From positions 30,025 to 94,024 of the forward strand of contig NZ_SMAN01000010.1 of NCBI RefSeq assembly GCF_004342905.1: DNA of 64,000 nt, read 5' to 3'. Positions 8,245-16,829 of this stretch are shown one piece after another. A program made the translations under genes and the position numbers. The stretch's first letter is position 1; each line of letters opens with the position of its first letter. The notes beneath the pieces were generated by a model, which was not told the origin of the DNA, searched no databases, and worked only from the letters and a program-made list of their open reading frames with translations. This DNA is from Melghiribacillus thermohalophilus (GTDB lineage: Bacteria; Bacillota; Bacilli; Bacillales; Alkalibacillaceae).

Positions 8245-9153
8245 ATGAAAATGACAAAAGAACAAGCCCAAAAGGCACGGGAGTTTTTAATCCATCAGGC
8301 ACGCCCGCTTGAAGCAGCACTGTATGCATATGAATTTGAAAATGGCAGCAGGGAGAAGGTTGTTGAGGAATTGAACACTTTTCAAAACGAAGACGGAGGT
8401 TTTGGACATGGTCTGGAACCAGATTTCAGGCTGTCCGACTCTTCGCCGTTAGCCACAACTGTGGCTTTTCAGGTTATGTCCAGGATCAGTCTGGATGCCA
8501 GTCACCCAATGGTGGAGAAGGGAATCCGATATTTTTTACAGACATATGATGAACAAAAAGGATGCTGGATGGCTGTCCCAGAAAAGGTAAATGATTATCC
8601 CCACGCACCCTGGTGGCATGTTTCGGAGGAGAAAAATGAAGGCGATTGGGGAAATCCCACCGCAGAGATTATTGGGTATCTTCACGAATATGCCGAACTA
8701 GTGCCGAGAGAATTTTTGGAAGAGTTGACCGGTCGGGCCCTTGATACATTGCTTTCTTATCCCGATAAGATGGATATGCATGAAATCCTGTGTTTTGACC
8801 GGATGGCGGTGCGTCTGGCTGATCCTCCAAAAGAAACAGTTTATGAAAAGTTGAAAAGGTGTATTCCACAGGTCATCGGAAAGAGTGAAAAGGATTGGGA
8901 GGAGTACAGCGCTACCCCTTTAACGTTTATTGACTCACCAAAATCTCCATATTTAGAAGTTGTGGACAATTCACTCATTGAGAAAAACCTCGACTATTTA
9001 ATTAATAAACAGGAAGATAAAGGAAACTGGGCACCAAACTGGGACTGGTTTGGGAATTATGAGGAAGACTGGCCAAAAGCAAGGGATGAGTGGAAAGGGA
9101 TTCTGACCCTGAATAATCTAAGGATTCTTCGTGAATTTAAACGGATGAGGTAG
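8245..9153 (+). CDS. Alpha/alpha-toroid (prenyltransferase/squalene-cyclase-like) protein of unknown function
   Basis: ATG 8245 follows AAAGGAGAATTTTTA. The 302-residue product has repeated helix-hairpin signatures with QW-like turns: FQNEDGGFGHGLEPD near residue 46, later NKQEDKGNWAPNWDW near 255, and many W/P/D-rich loops. This is the pattern of terpenoid cyclase/protein prenyltransferase toroids. It has no DXDD or DCTAE catalytic motif that would make it a squalene-hopene cyclase, so the enzymatic role is open. No signal peptide. Stands alone. Confidence 0.7.
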   Translation: MKMTKEQAQKAREFLIHQARPLEAALYAYEFENGSREKVVEELNTFQNEDGGFGHGLEPDFRLSDSSPLATTVAFQVMSRISLDASHPMVEKGIRYFLQTYDEQKGCWMAVPEKVNDYPHAPWWHVSEEKNEGDWGNPTAEIIGYLHEYAELVPREFLEELTGRALDTLLSYPDKMDMHEILCFDRMAVRLADPPKETVYEKLKRCIPQVIGKSEKDWEEYSATPLTFIDSPKSPYLEVVDNSLIEKNLDYLINKQEDKGNWAPNWDWFGNYEEDWPKARDEWKGILTLNNLRILREFKRMR

Positions 9154-9757
9154 TCCTGACCAGGAATTTGAAAGTCTGGAAAAGTATAAAGGAAACAAAT
9201 CTGGCCGAATACGTTATGGTATATTTTCCGTCCAGCATTACTTTCAGAGATTCAAACAGCTCATCGTTTATGAGAGTTTAGATAAGATTGCATATTCATA
9301 TGTTTTTTCTGGTACATTCCGTTATACATGGAAAATACACATTTTTGGCATCGTGTTATATTTTCCAAGTTTCTGTATCTTGAAGTCTACCAATCCCTTC
9401 CCGTATCGAAATATCTAGGAGGGATCAAGTTCAGATCGGAATGAAAGGGTCTTTCGATCACCTCCCTTCCATTCGATGCAAAAATAAGAGAATGAGGTGG
9501 GAATGCATCTATATATGGTACTTTACAGTAGCACTTTTCTACGATTTTTAAACAGTTTATAGAAAGTTGAGGCAAATCCCCTAATGATTTTTCGGAAAGT
9601 ATATTGTAATAAGTGGGAAATCTTAACGGAATGGGCACATGAAGCTTACATGGACAGTGTATGACACGATGATTACTGGGAAATTTTTAAAAAGATTTGT
9701 AACTTTTTTTTAAGAAATTTTTGATATATTATAGTTTAAGAAAGGTGGTGAAAATGG
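9154..9757. other. Intergenic, AT-rich, no gene supported
   Basis: About 600 bases. A minus-strand open frame at 9387-9638 has no ribosome site and no recognisable pattern. The last 60 bases are strongly AT-rich and lead into AAAGGTGGTG, the ribosome site for the coiled-coil gene. Confidence 0.5.
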
Positions 9758-10327
9758 ATGAATGAAGAAAAATTGATGAAGATGTTTTCGAATATGCTCG
9801 ATGAGAAGCTTGCCCCAATCTATACCCGCATGGATAAGTTGGAATCGCATCTGGGTCAGCTCGAATCACGTCTGGATAGGTTTGAAACGCGTCTGGGTCA
9901 GCTCGAATCTAGTATGGGTAAGCTTGAAACGCGTCTGGGTCAGCTCGAATCTAGTATGGGTAAGCTTGAAACGCGTCTGGGTCAGCTCGATTCGCGTATG
10001 GGTAAGTTTGAAATGCGTCTGAGTCAGCTTGAATCACGTCTGGATAAGTTTGAGTCACACCTGGGTAAGTTCGAATCGCATCTGGATAAGTTTGAGTCAC
10101 GTCTGGGTCAGCTCGAATCGCATCTGGAAAAGTTAGAAACCCGTTTCGACAAATTCGAAACCCGGCTCGATCAGGTGGAAGCAAATCAGAAAACCATCCT
10201 TTCTCAAGTTGTCAAAAATACAGAAAAGCTGCAGACCATTGAAAAAAAGCTTGATGATGTAACGGCCCTCGTCAAAAAGCATGAGATCGATATCGAAGTG
10301 ATGAAAAAAGCTATTGTCAACCTGTAA
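9758..10327 (+). CDS. Heptad-repeat coiled-coil protein with DNA-level tandem repeats
   Basis: ATG 9758 follows AAAGGTGGTG. The 189-residue protein is almost wholly coiled coil. From about residue 22 to 135 it is made of near-identical heptads of the kind LGQLESR, LDKFESH, LGKLETR, pairing into 14-residue (42-base) units; the DNA repeats almost exactly, for example GGTCAGCTCGAA and GGTAAGCTTGAAACG recurring every 21 or 42 bases. The end (about 140-189) leaves the repeat and reads QTILSQVVKN.., ending in a short helical tail. No signal peptide or membrane segment. Function unknown; related bacterial proteins are described only as coiled-coil or SlyX-like. Copy number of the repeat probably varies between strains. 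Confidence 0.75.
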   Translation: MNEEKLMKMFSNMLDEKLAPIYTRMDKLESHLGQLESRLDRFETRLGQLESSMGKLETRLGQLESSMGKLETRLGQLDSRMGKFEMRLSQLESRLDKFESHLGKFESHLDKFESRLGQLESHLEKLETRFDKFETRLDQVEANQKTILSQVVKNTEKLQTIEKKLDDVTALVKKHEIDIEVMKKAIVNL

Positions 10328-10482
10328 AACCAAGTATCATTCTCTTCTATTCAGCCTCGCCCTTAAAATTTTTTGTATTTATCCTCAGTAGTCCAGCACT
10401 TGTAAAACAAATTTTCTCTTTACTGTAAGCATAATTTTTTCTATTTTGCAGAATGTGGTGGGTACCAGTACCGCTGGAAAAA

Positions 10483-10513
10483 GAAAAAAGGGCCGGCCAT
10501 GCGGAGCCAGCCC
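10483..10513 (-). terminator. Terminator of the aminotransferase gene
   Basis: On the minus strand GGGCTGGCT pairs with GGCCGGCCC (one G-T pair) and is followed by a T run. It begins about ten bases after the aminotransferase stop. Confidence 0.85.
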
Positions 10514-10523
10514 GGGAGTTCTT

Positions 10524-11693
10524 TCAAAAAATCTCCAAATCTTTTATTCGTTGAACCGCTTCTTTCATCCGGTTTTCTGTTGTCAACAATCCTGCCCGGA
10601 CAAACCCTTCGCCATGTTCACCGAAACCGTTTCCCGGAGCAAAAGCAACATGAGCTTTGTCCAGAACTTCACGTGAAAAGGATTCCGACGTATACCCGTC
10701 TGGAACCGGAAGCCAGGCAAAAAAAGATCCCTTTGGTGCGTCTGCATGCCAGCCAATGTCTTTTGCTGCCTCTATGAACCTATTTCTGCGCTTTTCATAC
10801 ATTTGCCTTAACTCTTTTACGCATTGCTGAGAGCCGGTCAAGGCCACTCTGGCTGCTTCCTGAATCGCACTGAACACACTGCAGTGAAGATGATCTTGCA
10901 GCAGGTTCAAAGCCCCAATCACACGTTTGTTTCCCGCAGCAAAGGCAATCCGCCAGCCGGCCATATTGTAGGTTTTGGATAAGGTATATACTTCAATCCC
11001 AACTTCTTTGGCCCCGTCCGTTTCGAGGAAGCTTGGCGGCTTGATCCCGTCAAACCCGATGGCCCCGTAAGCAAAGTCATGCACCACACAGATCTGGTTT
11101 TCACTGGCAAAACGCACGGTTTCCTTAAAAAATGCCGGGGATGCGGTTGCTCCCGTTGGATTATTGGGGTAGTTTAGAAACATCATCCTGGCCAGGTGTT
11201 TGACGGTTTCCGGGATTGAATCATAGTCAGGCAGATATTCATTCTCTTTTGTAAGAGGCATTCTTTCCATTCTCGCCCGCGCCAGGGCAATTCCTGACCA
11301 GTAGTCCGGATATCCGGGGTCAGGCACCAGCACCATATCTCCGGGATTTAAGAGTGCCCGGGGAAGCTCAACCAGCCCGTGTTTGGCACCGATTAAAATG
11401 GCCACCTCTTTTTCAGGGTCAAGATGGACCCCATACTCACGCCTGTAAAATTCACAAATTGCCTCTTTTAAAAAGGGCTGACCGCCAAAGGGGGAATACT
11501 TGTGATATTCTGGCTTGGCGACCGCTTCCTGCATCGCCTGGACGATATGCTCCGGAGTGGGCTGGTCAGGATTTCCCTGACCCAGGTTAATCACATCATA
11601 GCCTTTTTGAACATACTGCTGAACATCCGATGCCAGCCGGGCAAAAAATTGTTCAGGCAAATGTTTGAGAGATTGGGAGATCTCAAAATCCAA
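10524..11693 (-). CDS. mtnE: PLP-dependent aminotransferase, MtnE (YkrV)-like
   Basis: Class I/II fold-type I aminotransferase, 389 residues from a TTG start at 11693. That start is preferred because AAAGGTG lies eight bases upstream and the product then opens DFEISQSLKHLPEQFF, matching the N-terminus I recall for Bacillus YkrV/MtnE. A longer frame back to 11774 has no ribosome site. Marks: INLGQGNPDQPTPEHIV, LVPDPGYPDYWSG, FLNYPNNPTGA, VVHDFAYGA and the PLP lysine in YTLSKTYNMAGWR. MtnE transaminates 2-oxo-4-methylthiobutyrate to methionine in the salvage pathway. Other salvage genes and an S-box riboswitch are not seen here, so a broader aminotransferase role is possible. Confidence 0.85.
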   Translation of the reverse strand: MDFEISQSLKHLPEQFFARLASDVQQYVQKGYDVINLGQGNPDQPTPEHIVQAMQEAVAKPEYHKYSPFGGQPFLKEAICEFYRREYGVHLDPEKEVAILIGAKHGLVELPRALLNPGDMVLVPDPGYPDYWSGIALARARMERMPLTKENEYLPDYDSIPETVKHLARMMFLNYPNNPTGATASPAFFKETVRFASENQICVVHDFAYGAIGFDGIKPPSFLETDGAKEVGIEVYTLSKTYNMAGWRIAFAAGNKRVIGALNLLQDHLHCSVFSAIQEAARVALTGSQQCVKELRQMYEKRRNRFIEAAKDIGWHADAPKGSFFAWLPVPDGYTSESFSREVLDKAHVAFAPGNGFGEHGEGFVRAGLLTTENRMKEAVQRIKDLEIF

Positions 11694-11975
11694 TGGACTC
11701 ACACCTTTTCGAAACATTCTTAAAACTTTAATCAAACATATTAAATGGTTTTTTAAAAAATGTAAAGGGCTCATAGGGGAAATGTTCTTTTTCTTTCATG
11801 TATATCCATTTCGGGCGTTTTTACCATGGGGAAATGGGTAGTATTGAAAATATCATGTGATTTTTTATGGAGGGAAAGGTGTGAACATGATACAGTATAA
11901 AATAGAGACAGGTTAATCCGAACTCCAAGTGTAATAGCTTGACTGACGGGATTTCGTAAAGGAAGGGTAGGGTTC

Positions 11976-13139
11976 ATGGAACAGAATGTCACGAGAATTC
12001 ATTTAGATGATAAAGAAATTATCTTAATCGGAACGGCCCATGTTTCCAAAAAAAGCGCCGAAGAAGTAAAAGAAGTGATTGAAGCGGAGCAGCCAGATTC
12101 AGTGTGTGTGGAATTGGATCAAGGACGCTATCAGTCCATCATGGTAGGCAATCAGTGGAAGGAGATGGACATCTTTAAGGTCATCAAAGAAAAAAGGGCA
12201 ACATTGCTCCTGATGAACCTGGTGATTTCCTCCTTTCAGAAGCGGGTGGCAAAACAGTTCGGCATCAAGGCCGGACAGGAAATGATTCAGGGAATTGAAT
12301 CCGCAAAGGATGTGGGAGCTGAACTGGTGCTTGCTGACCGAAATATTCAGGTCACCTTTTCGCGCATCTGGGGTAATCTGGGCTTCTGGGGAAAAGCGCA
12401 GCTCCTCATGCAGATTGTTGGAAGCATTTTTAGTAAGGAGGAAATTTCAGAGGAGGAACTGGAGAGGCTGAAATCACAGGATATGCTAAATTCCATGTTG
12501 AACGAATTTACGGAACACTTCCCTCGCCTGAAGAAACCGTTGATTGATGAACGGGATCAATATCTGGCCCAGAAAATTAAAGAGGCTTCTGGTGAAAAAG
12601 TGGTTGCGGTTGTGGGAGCAGCCCATGTTCCGGGCATTAAGAAAGAAATCCATAAAGAACATAATCTGGCCAGGCTGTCAAAAGTGCCTCCGAAATCGAA
12701 GACACCAAAAATGATTGGCTGGGCAATCCCGATCTTAATTGTCTCGGTTATTTTATATACGTTTCTGGCAAATCCGTCAGCTGGAATGCAGCAGACCATC
12801 AGCTGGGTGCTGTGGAACGGCTCTTTTTCAGCACTTGGTGCGGCAATTGCCTTTGCCCATCCGCTGGCGATTCTGACCGCTTTTGTCGCAGCCCCCATTA
12901 CTTCCCTTAATCCGCTGCTTGCCGCCGGGTGGTTTGCAGGGCTTGTACAGGCTATGATCAGACGGCCGAACGTGGGAGATTTTGAAGCACTTGCGGAAGA
13001 TGTTCACAGCATGAAAGGATTCTGGAATAATAAAGTCACCCGAATCTTGCTGGTTATTGTCCTGGCGAACCTTGGCAGCTCCCTTGGAACCTTTATCGGA
13101 GGGGCTGATGTCGTTCGACTCTTTTTTGAAAATGTATAG
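11976..13139 (+). CDS. TraB/GumN-family protein with C-terminal membrane segments
   Basis: ATG 11976 follows GGAAGGGTAGGGTTC. 387 residues. The N-terminal two thirds is a TraB domain: IILIGTAHVSKKSAEEV, DSVCVELDQGRY, ELVLADRNIQVTFSRIW and, near residue 212, VVAVVGAAHVPGI, the paired G-T/A-A-H-V signatures that place His and Glu in the putative metalloprotease-like site. From about residue 245 there are four to five membrane helices. Enterococcal TraB is tied to pheromone shutdown, but most bacterial and archaeal members have no proven role. Single gene. Confidence 0.9.
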   Translation: MEQNVTRIHLDDKEIILIGTAHVSKKSAEEVKEVIEAEQPDSVCVELDQGRYQSIMVGNQWKEMDIFKVIKEKRATLLLMNLVISSFQKRVAKQFGIKAGQEMIQGIESAKDVGAELVLADRNIQVTFSRIWGNLGFWGKAQLLMQIVGSIFSKEEISEEELERLKSQDMLNSMLNEFTEHFPRLKKPLIDERDQYLAQKIKEASGEKVVAVVGAAHVPGIKKEIHKEHNLARLSKVPPKSKTPKMIGWAIPILIVSVILYTFLANPSAGMQQTISWVLWNGSFSALGAAIAFAHPLAILTAFVAAPITSLNPLLAAGWFAGLVQAMIRRPNVGDFEALAEDVHSMKGFWNNKVTRILLVIVLANLGSSLGTFIGGADVVRLFFENV

Positions 13140-13187
13140 CAGTGTGCCAATTGGTTTCTGGAACACAGTCAGTTTCAAGGGAGAATT

Positions 13188-13307
13188 ATGGCCAAATGGT
13201 CATCCGAAAAGGCCACAGCGCGGGCCGAAATTACCAGACAAACCGAAGAAAAAAAAGATGAACGCATCAGGGGTGCCAGCCGAATAGGGATGTGTACCCC
13301 TTTTTGA
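13188..13307 (+). CDS. Small basic/charged ORF (39 aa), uncertain
   Basis: ATG 13188 is preceded by CAAGGGAGAATT, a proper ribosome site. It encodes MAKWSSEKATARAEITRQ and a very charged helix (TEEKKDERIRGASRIG). It sits in the short gap between the TraB-like gene and the acetyltransferase, in the same direction. I do not recognise a family; the ribosome site and helical composition are the only support. Confidence 0.35.
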   Translation: MAKWSSEKATARAEITRQTEEKKDERIRGASRIGMCTPF

Positions 13308-13339
13308 GAACATATTTTTTCATGAGAGGAAGGAATGGC

Positions 13340-13810
13340 ATGTATCAAACACGCTGGGCTGCCGATCACGAACTTCCCATTCTGGCAGATTTCTGGTTCA
13401 GGATGGCATGTGAAATGGGACAACTCGATGGAATACCAAAACCTGATGTTCAAAGGGTTAAACAAGTTGAGAACATGTTTCTAAAAGAGACCGCATCAGG
13501 CCATCTCAGGTTTCGAGTTGCCATAGACAGCGAAGATCATATCGTTTCCTGTGCTGGTGGTCTTATCAGAACGGAATACGCCTTTCCACTGGCTGAGGAG
13601 CAAAGTCTTTTTGGCTGGATTATAAGCGTCTACACTTTAGAAGAACACCGCAATCATGGGCTTGCGCGAATATTGGTTGATGAAGTATGTTCGTGGCTCA
13701 AAGAAAAAGGGGCAGAACGGGCGCGATTGTGGTCCAGCTCGGCTGGAAGAAGCGTATACGAACATCTAGGGTTCAAGAATATGATCGATATGGAAAAACC
13801 GCTTTCTTAA
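13340..13810 (+). CDS. GNAT-family N-acetyltransferase
   Basis: ATG 13340 is chosen for the AGAGGAAGG just upstream; an in-frame start at 13292 lacks one. The 156-residue product opens MYQTRWAADHELPILADFWF, typical of GNAT N-termini, and has the acetyl-CoA binding stretch LEEHRNHGLARILVDEVCSW (Q/R-x-x-G-x-A form, here R-N-H-G-L-A) followed by GAERARLWSSSAGRSVYEHL and GF. Substrate unknown. Confidence 0.88.
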   Translation: MYQTRWAADHELPILADFWFRMACEMGQLDGIPKPDVQRVKQVENMFLKETASGHLRFRVAIDSEDHIVSCAGGLIRTEYAFPLAEEQSLFGWIISVYTLEEHRNHGLARILVDEVCSWLKEKGAERARLWSSSAGRSVYEHLGFKNMIDMEKPLS

Positions 13811-13909
13811 ATGCCCGGGCATCGTTTTTTATGCCAACAATCAAGTTTTTACTCCCTGGAACTGATGGAATGAATTTTTATGAAATATTTGTTGGGAAGC
13901 GGGGAGTGA

Positions 13910-14014
13910 ATGACATCCATCCAGCATTCGACTACCGCCATAATGGAATTGATCCTAAAAAAACTGGCCGAGAATCAGACATTCCACTTACGGTATCCTG
14001 GGGGGAATGTATAG
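13910..14014 (+). CDS. Small ORF (34 aa) ending in TAG; possible interrupted small gene
   Basis: ATG 13910 after GCGGGGAGTGA. It reads MTSIQHSTTAIMELILKK then LAENQTFHLRYPGGNV, a helix plus beta-strand pattern, and stops at TAG 14012-14014. The same frame would continue EVLVMANNKKNEKSDN, which extends the strand pattern naturally, so the TAG may be a nonsense mutation in a roughly 50-residue gene. Evidence is composition only. Confidence 0.3.
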   Translation: MTSIQHSTTAIMELILKKLAENQTFHLRYPGGNV

Positions 14015-14063
14015 GAAGTTCTAGTCATGGCAAATAATAAAAAAAACGAAAAGAGTGATAACC

Positions 14064-14351
14064 ATGTTTAACGGAGGACTCCCACCGTTTCCTCGTGGAG
14101 CAGCAGATGTTGAAGATGCAAAACTTTCCCATGATCGATACGAGGTTTTTGTAAATGGTGATCATGTAGGCTATAAACCGCTATTAACCCCAAATGATCA
14201 GCCCTCCGATGTTGAACGTTATTTGAACCAGCGCGGATTTGAGGAATATTCCGTGGAACTGACCGGGGACCAATATCATATAAAAACCAGGAATAAAGAA
14301 GATGAGAGGCAAATAAAAAAACTGTTAAATGTATATTTGAATATACGATAA
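14064..14351 (+). CDS. Small conserved-looking hypothetical protein (95 aa)
   Basis: ATG 14064 is taken as start (MFNGGLPPFPRGAADVED); a GTG nine bases upstream is the alternative, and the ribosome site AAAAGAGTGAT suits the ATG better. The protein has an alpha/beta pattern with YEVFVNGDHVGYKPL and YSVELTGDQYHIKTRNKED. No signal peptide or membrane segment. I do not recognise the family. Confidence 0.6.
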   Translation: MFNGGLPPFPRGAADVEDAKLSHDRYEVFVNGDHVGYKPLLTPNDQPSDVERYLNQRGFEEYSVELTGDQYHIKTRNKEDERQIKKLLNVYLNIR

Positions 14352-14415
14352 GCGCGATCCATCCGTATCAATTAGGCAGGTGCAGACTTGCCTGTTATTT
14401 GAGGTGATTTTTTCA

Positions 14416-14441
14416 GCCTGGCAAAATGCCGGGTTTTTTTT
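14416..14441 (+). terminator. Rho-independent terminator
   Basis: CCTGGCA and TGCCGGG pair around AAA and run into eight T. It closes the small-gene group ending at 14351. Confidence 0.9.
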
Positions 14442-14514
14442 ACGTTTGAGTGTGCTTGTTAGTATATGTGTTATAATTGACCGAAAATGTAATCTGTTTT
14501 AAAGGGATGAGGGT

Positions 14515-15168
14515 ATGGAATGGATCAAAACTGGTGACTCCCGTTTTCGGTGGATGATGCCTGGGGAATCAGTGGACCAAAAGAAAGTCGTGCTAGTGGA
14601 ACAGGGAATGGAAAACATGATTGGAATGACAGAAGAAAAGATCAAGCCCATAACCATTCATGGACGTAAGGTTATAAAGAGAGAACAGATACTGGATTCA
14701 AAGGTTATGGGGAACAGACAGGATATCACGATTGTTGAGAGGGAAAGTTTCAAACCAGTATCTTATTTCAGCTACACAGATGACATGCAAATAGAAGCGA
14801 TGTATCAAAATCATCATGTCTTGATTAGAAAAGGTACGGAAAAAAAGACGATTCAACTGAAAAATCAGGGGTGTTTTGATTCCTTTTCCGTCGAAATGCT
14901 TCTGAGACTCCTTCCTCTACAAACGGGCCATATTTTCAGGTTACATGCTTTTCATGCGCATGCTGAACAGGAAATGATGATCCAGATTGAAGTAGAGGGT
15001 AAAGAAGAGGTTACAGCAGGCAAGAATAACCTGTCCACAGCCTGGAAAGTAAAAACCTGTTTCGGAACAAAGCCTCAATATTACTGGATTGATGGAATGA
15101 CCAGAGAAATATTGAAACAGGCGGCCAGCGTAGGAAAAGGAGTTCATCTTGAATTTAGAAGATGGTAA
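14515..15168 (+). CDS. Hypothetical protein, DUF3108-like
   Basis: ATG 14515 after GGGATGAGGGT. 217 residues, soluble, mostly beta. The layout (substrate-like strands FKPVSYFSYTDDMQIEAMYQ, then FDSFSVEMLLRLLPLQTGH, then AWKVKTCFGTKPQYYWID near the end) resembles DUF3108-type beta-barrel proteins, in which the final WIDGMTREILK strand is typical. There is no signal peptide, unlike the Gram-negative members. A TATAAT at 14472 with TG two bases before it may be its promoter. Confidence 0.55.
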   Translation: MEWIKTGDSRFRWMMPGESVDQKKVVLVEQGMENMIGMTEEKIKPITIHGRKVIKREQILDSKVMGNRQDITIVERESFKPVSYFSYTDDMQIEAMYQNHHVLIRKGTEKKTIQLKNQGCFDSFSVEMLLRLLPLQTGHIFRLHAFHAHAEQEMMIQIEVEGKEEVTAGKNNLSTAWKVKTCFGTKPQYYWIDGMTREILKQAASVGKGVHLEFRRW

Positions 15169-15171
15169 GTG

Positions 15172-15191
15172 GGTGACTGTCACCTGTCAAA
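15172..15191 (+). repeat. REP-like element copy
   Basis: GGTGACTGTCACCTGTCAAA is a member (reverse orientation) of the dispersed family TTCGACAGGTGACTGGCACC, right after the stop of the preceding gene. Confidence 0.55.
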
Positions 15192-15211
15192 CGGAACATT
15201 GGGCTGATTTT

Positions 15212-15240
15212 AAAAAATGGAAAGGGTATACGCCCTTTCC
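15212..15240 (-). terminator. Terminator of the nuclease gene
   Basis: GGAAAGGG/CCCTTTCC hairpin; on the minus strand it is followed by ATTTTTT, so it ends transcription from the SNase gene. Confidence 0.8.
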
Positions 15241-15289
15241 ATTGTCATTTCAAGGTTTTGCTTACGTGTGTAAATAACGCCTATCAACA

Positions 15290-16486
15290 CTACTTCAGGC
15301 TATCGCAGGCGATTCCATCTCCGTCACGGTCCAATCTGTGGGGATCACCTTCTCTAGCTTCAAAAAATTTCTGGGCATTTTCCCAGCTGGAGAAATCCCC
15401 GCAATCCCGGTCTGGACCCCACGGGTCATATTCATACTCATCCGCACTACTAGAATCTTCTTCAGATACTTGCTCATTTCTGTTACTCTGTTCAACACCT
15501 GTATCCTGACTGATCTCTTCATAATGATAACCATCATCAACATCCGGGGAAGCATATCCTTCAATGGACCAGATGCCTATTTCTTTACGCATGGCGATAT
15601 CCTGTGCTTCATAAAATTCCTCGAGCATTCTGACATCATTGTAAAGATAAGCGGTTCTGGCCAGTCCCTTTCTTAGAAGCTTCTCCTGAATGGTTTCCCC
15701 GTCGATCCAGACATACGCGAGAATTCGTCCATAGTGATCCCGTTCTTCAATCCCGACATCTACATGTACCTGCTTGCCTTCGAGTTTATCTTTGACAAAT
15801 TGTGATGCTTCAGGTCCAAATGGCTGAACCGGCTTCGATGGATGCTTCGTTTCCGGGGTATCCACGAGCAGCAGACGGACGGTTTCCGTCTTCCCATTCA
15901 TCGATATCTCAAGGGTATCTCCATCGACTACCCGGGTTACGGTTGCTGGAATTCCCTGATCTTGTTCAGGTTCACCCGGAGCGGCCCCTTGATTATCTGT
16001 TTCCTGATCACCGGTTGTCTCCTGTTGTTCATCCGATGAGTGTTCGGCCGACTTTTGATCTTGTGTGGATGAATCAGGAATGTTGTTGGTTTCTGAACCA
16101 TTTTTGTTTTCAGAACGGTTTGGTTGTGGGTCATTATCTGGCTGCTTTTCTTCCTTACCTGGTTCATCTTTATCCTCGACAGTAGAGGATTGTTCTTCAT
16201 GATTTTGTTCCTTATCATTATCCTGACTTTCTACATGATGCGGTTCGTCTTGAGATATTTCTTCAACTTTACTACCGGCAGCCATTCCGATACCGGTGAG
16301 AAAAATAAGAGAGCCAAAGATGATACTGAGCACTCTTCTGTATTTTTTCATCTCGATTTTTCCTCTAAAAGCCTGAATTGCCTGATATAGCAGATAAGTT
16401 CCCCCAATGATCAAAACCCAGTCAAAGAAATGGATGATGATGGCTAGCATCACAAGAATGGCAAGGATACCTAAAAATATCTGCAT
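15290..16486 (-). CDS. Membrane-anchored thermonuclease (SNase) with C-terminal Excalibur domain
   Basis: Start ATG 16486 is preferred (GAGGGAGAGG upstream; product opens MQIFLGILAILVMLAI); a longer frame to 16540 adds an arginine-rich stretch without a site. 398 residues: two to three N-terminal membrane segments, a 100-residue acidic Gln/Asn/Asp-rich linker, a staphylococcal-nuclease domain (VTRVVDGDTLEI, VRLLLVDTPE, GRILAYVWIDG) with catalytic R/D/E residues in place, and a C-terminal Excalibur motif (DCGDFSSWENAQKFF then DPHRLDRDGDGIACD), a calcium-binding module. Probably digests extracellular DNA at the cell surface, Ca-dependent by family. Confidence 0.92.
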   Translation of the reverse strand: MQIFLGILAILVMLAIIIHFFDWVLIIGGTYLLYQAIQAFRGKIEMKKYRRVLSIIFGSLIFLTGIGMAAGSKVEEISQDEPHHVESQDNDKEQNHEEQSSTVEDKDEPGKEEKQPDNDPQPNRSENKNGSETNNIPDSSTQDQKSAEHSSDEQQETTGDQETDNQGAAPGEPEQDQGIPATVTRVVDGDTLEISMNGKTETVRLLLVDTPETKHPSKPVQPFGPEASQFVKDKLEGKQVHVDVGIEERDHYGRILAYVWIDGETIQEKLLRKGLARTAYLYNDVRMLEEFYEAQDIAMRKEIGIWSIEGYASPDVDDGYHYEEISQDTGVEQSNRNEQVSEEDSSSADEYEYDPWGPDRDCGDFSSWENAQKFFEAREGDPHRLDRDGDGIACDSLK

Positions 16487-16656
16487 CGTCTCACGCCTCT
16501 CCCTCGAATTCCCCACTCGTTCACGAAGGTAGTGTACCATTCGACTACAAGGTATTCAAGGAGAAAAGGAAGGCTATTCGATAAAAATCACTAAGATTCG
16601 GGAATTTTCGGGAGGTGTCTGGCAACTGTCGGAATGGAAGATAGGGGTGATTAGAC

Positions 16657-16691
16657 GCAAAAAGCGGAAAGCTTTTCTTGCCCTTTCCGCT
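16657..16691 (-). terminator. Hairpin with T tract on minus strand
   Basis: AGCGGAAAG and CTTTCCGCT pair, and on the minus strand the hairpin runs into TTTTTGCG. It may end transcripts from the small membrane-protein gene at 16830-17183. Confidence 0.6.
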
Positions 16692-16731
16692 GATTTGCCA
16701 GGGTTTTGCATGTTGAGAATAAGAAAAGAAG

Positions 16732-16750
16732 TTCGACAAGTGACAGCACT
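16732..16750 (+). repeat. Degenerate REP-like copy
   Basis: TTCGACAAGTGACAGCACT differs from the family core by one deletion and a few substitutions. A weaker copy lies at 16613-16632 in reverse sense. Confidence 0.4.
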
Positions 16751-16790
16751 GAATCATTCGTCTTTTTCTTTTGCACGTGAAAATAGAATC

Positions 16791-16819
16791 CAGCCGGGGT
16801 AGGTTCACCGCGGCTGGAA
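16791..16819 (-). terminator. GC-rich hairpin after small membrane gene
   Basis: CCAGCCG (16793-) and CGGCTGG form a stem soon after the stop of the minus-strand membrane gene; the T tract is poor, so termination efficiency is doubtful. Confidence 0.45.
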
Positions 16820-16829
16820 TTGACCCATT

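Noticed and set aside
9801..10022. Second plus-strand frame in the coiled-coil gene (WVSSNLVWV repeats)
   Set aside because: It is the shifted reading of the same DNA repeat; repeats in one frame leave the others open automatically.
10524..11774. S-box riboswitch upstream of the MtnE-like gene
   Set aside because: The minus-strand leader is AT-rich and short, with no sign of the conserved S-box helices.
13811..13840. ATGCCCGGGCAT followed by a T run as terminator of the acetyltransferase gene
   Set aside because: The palindrome has no room for a loop; only four pairs remain if it folds, too weak to call.
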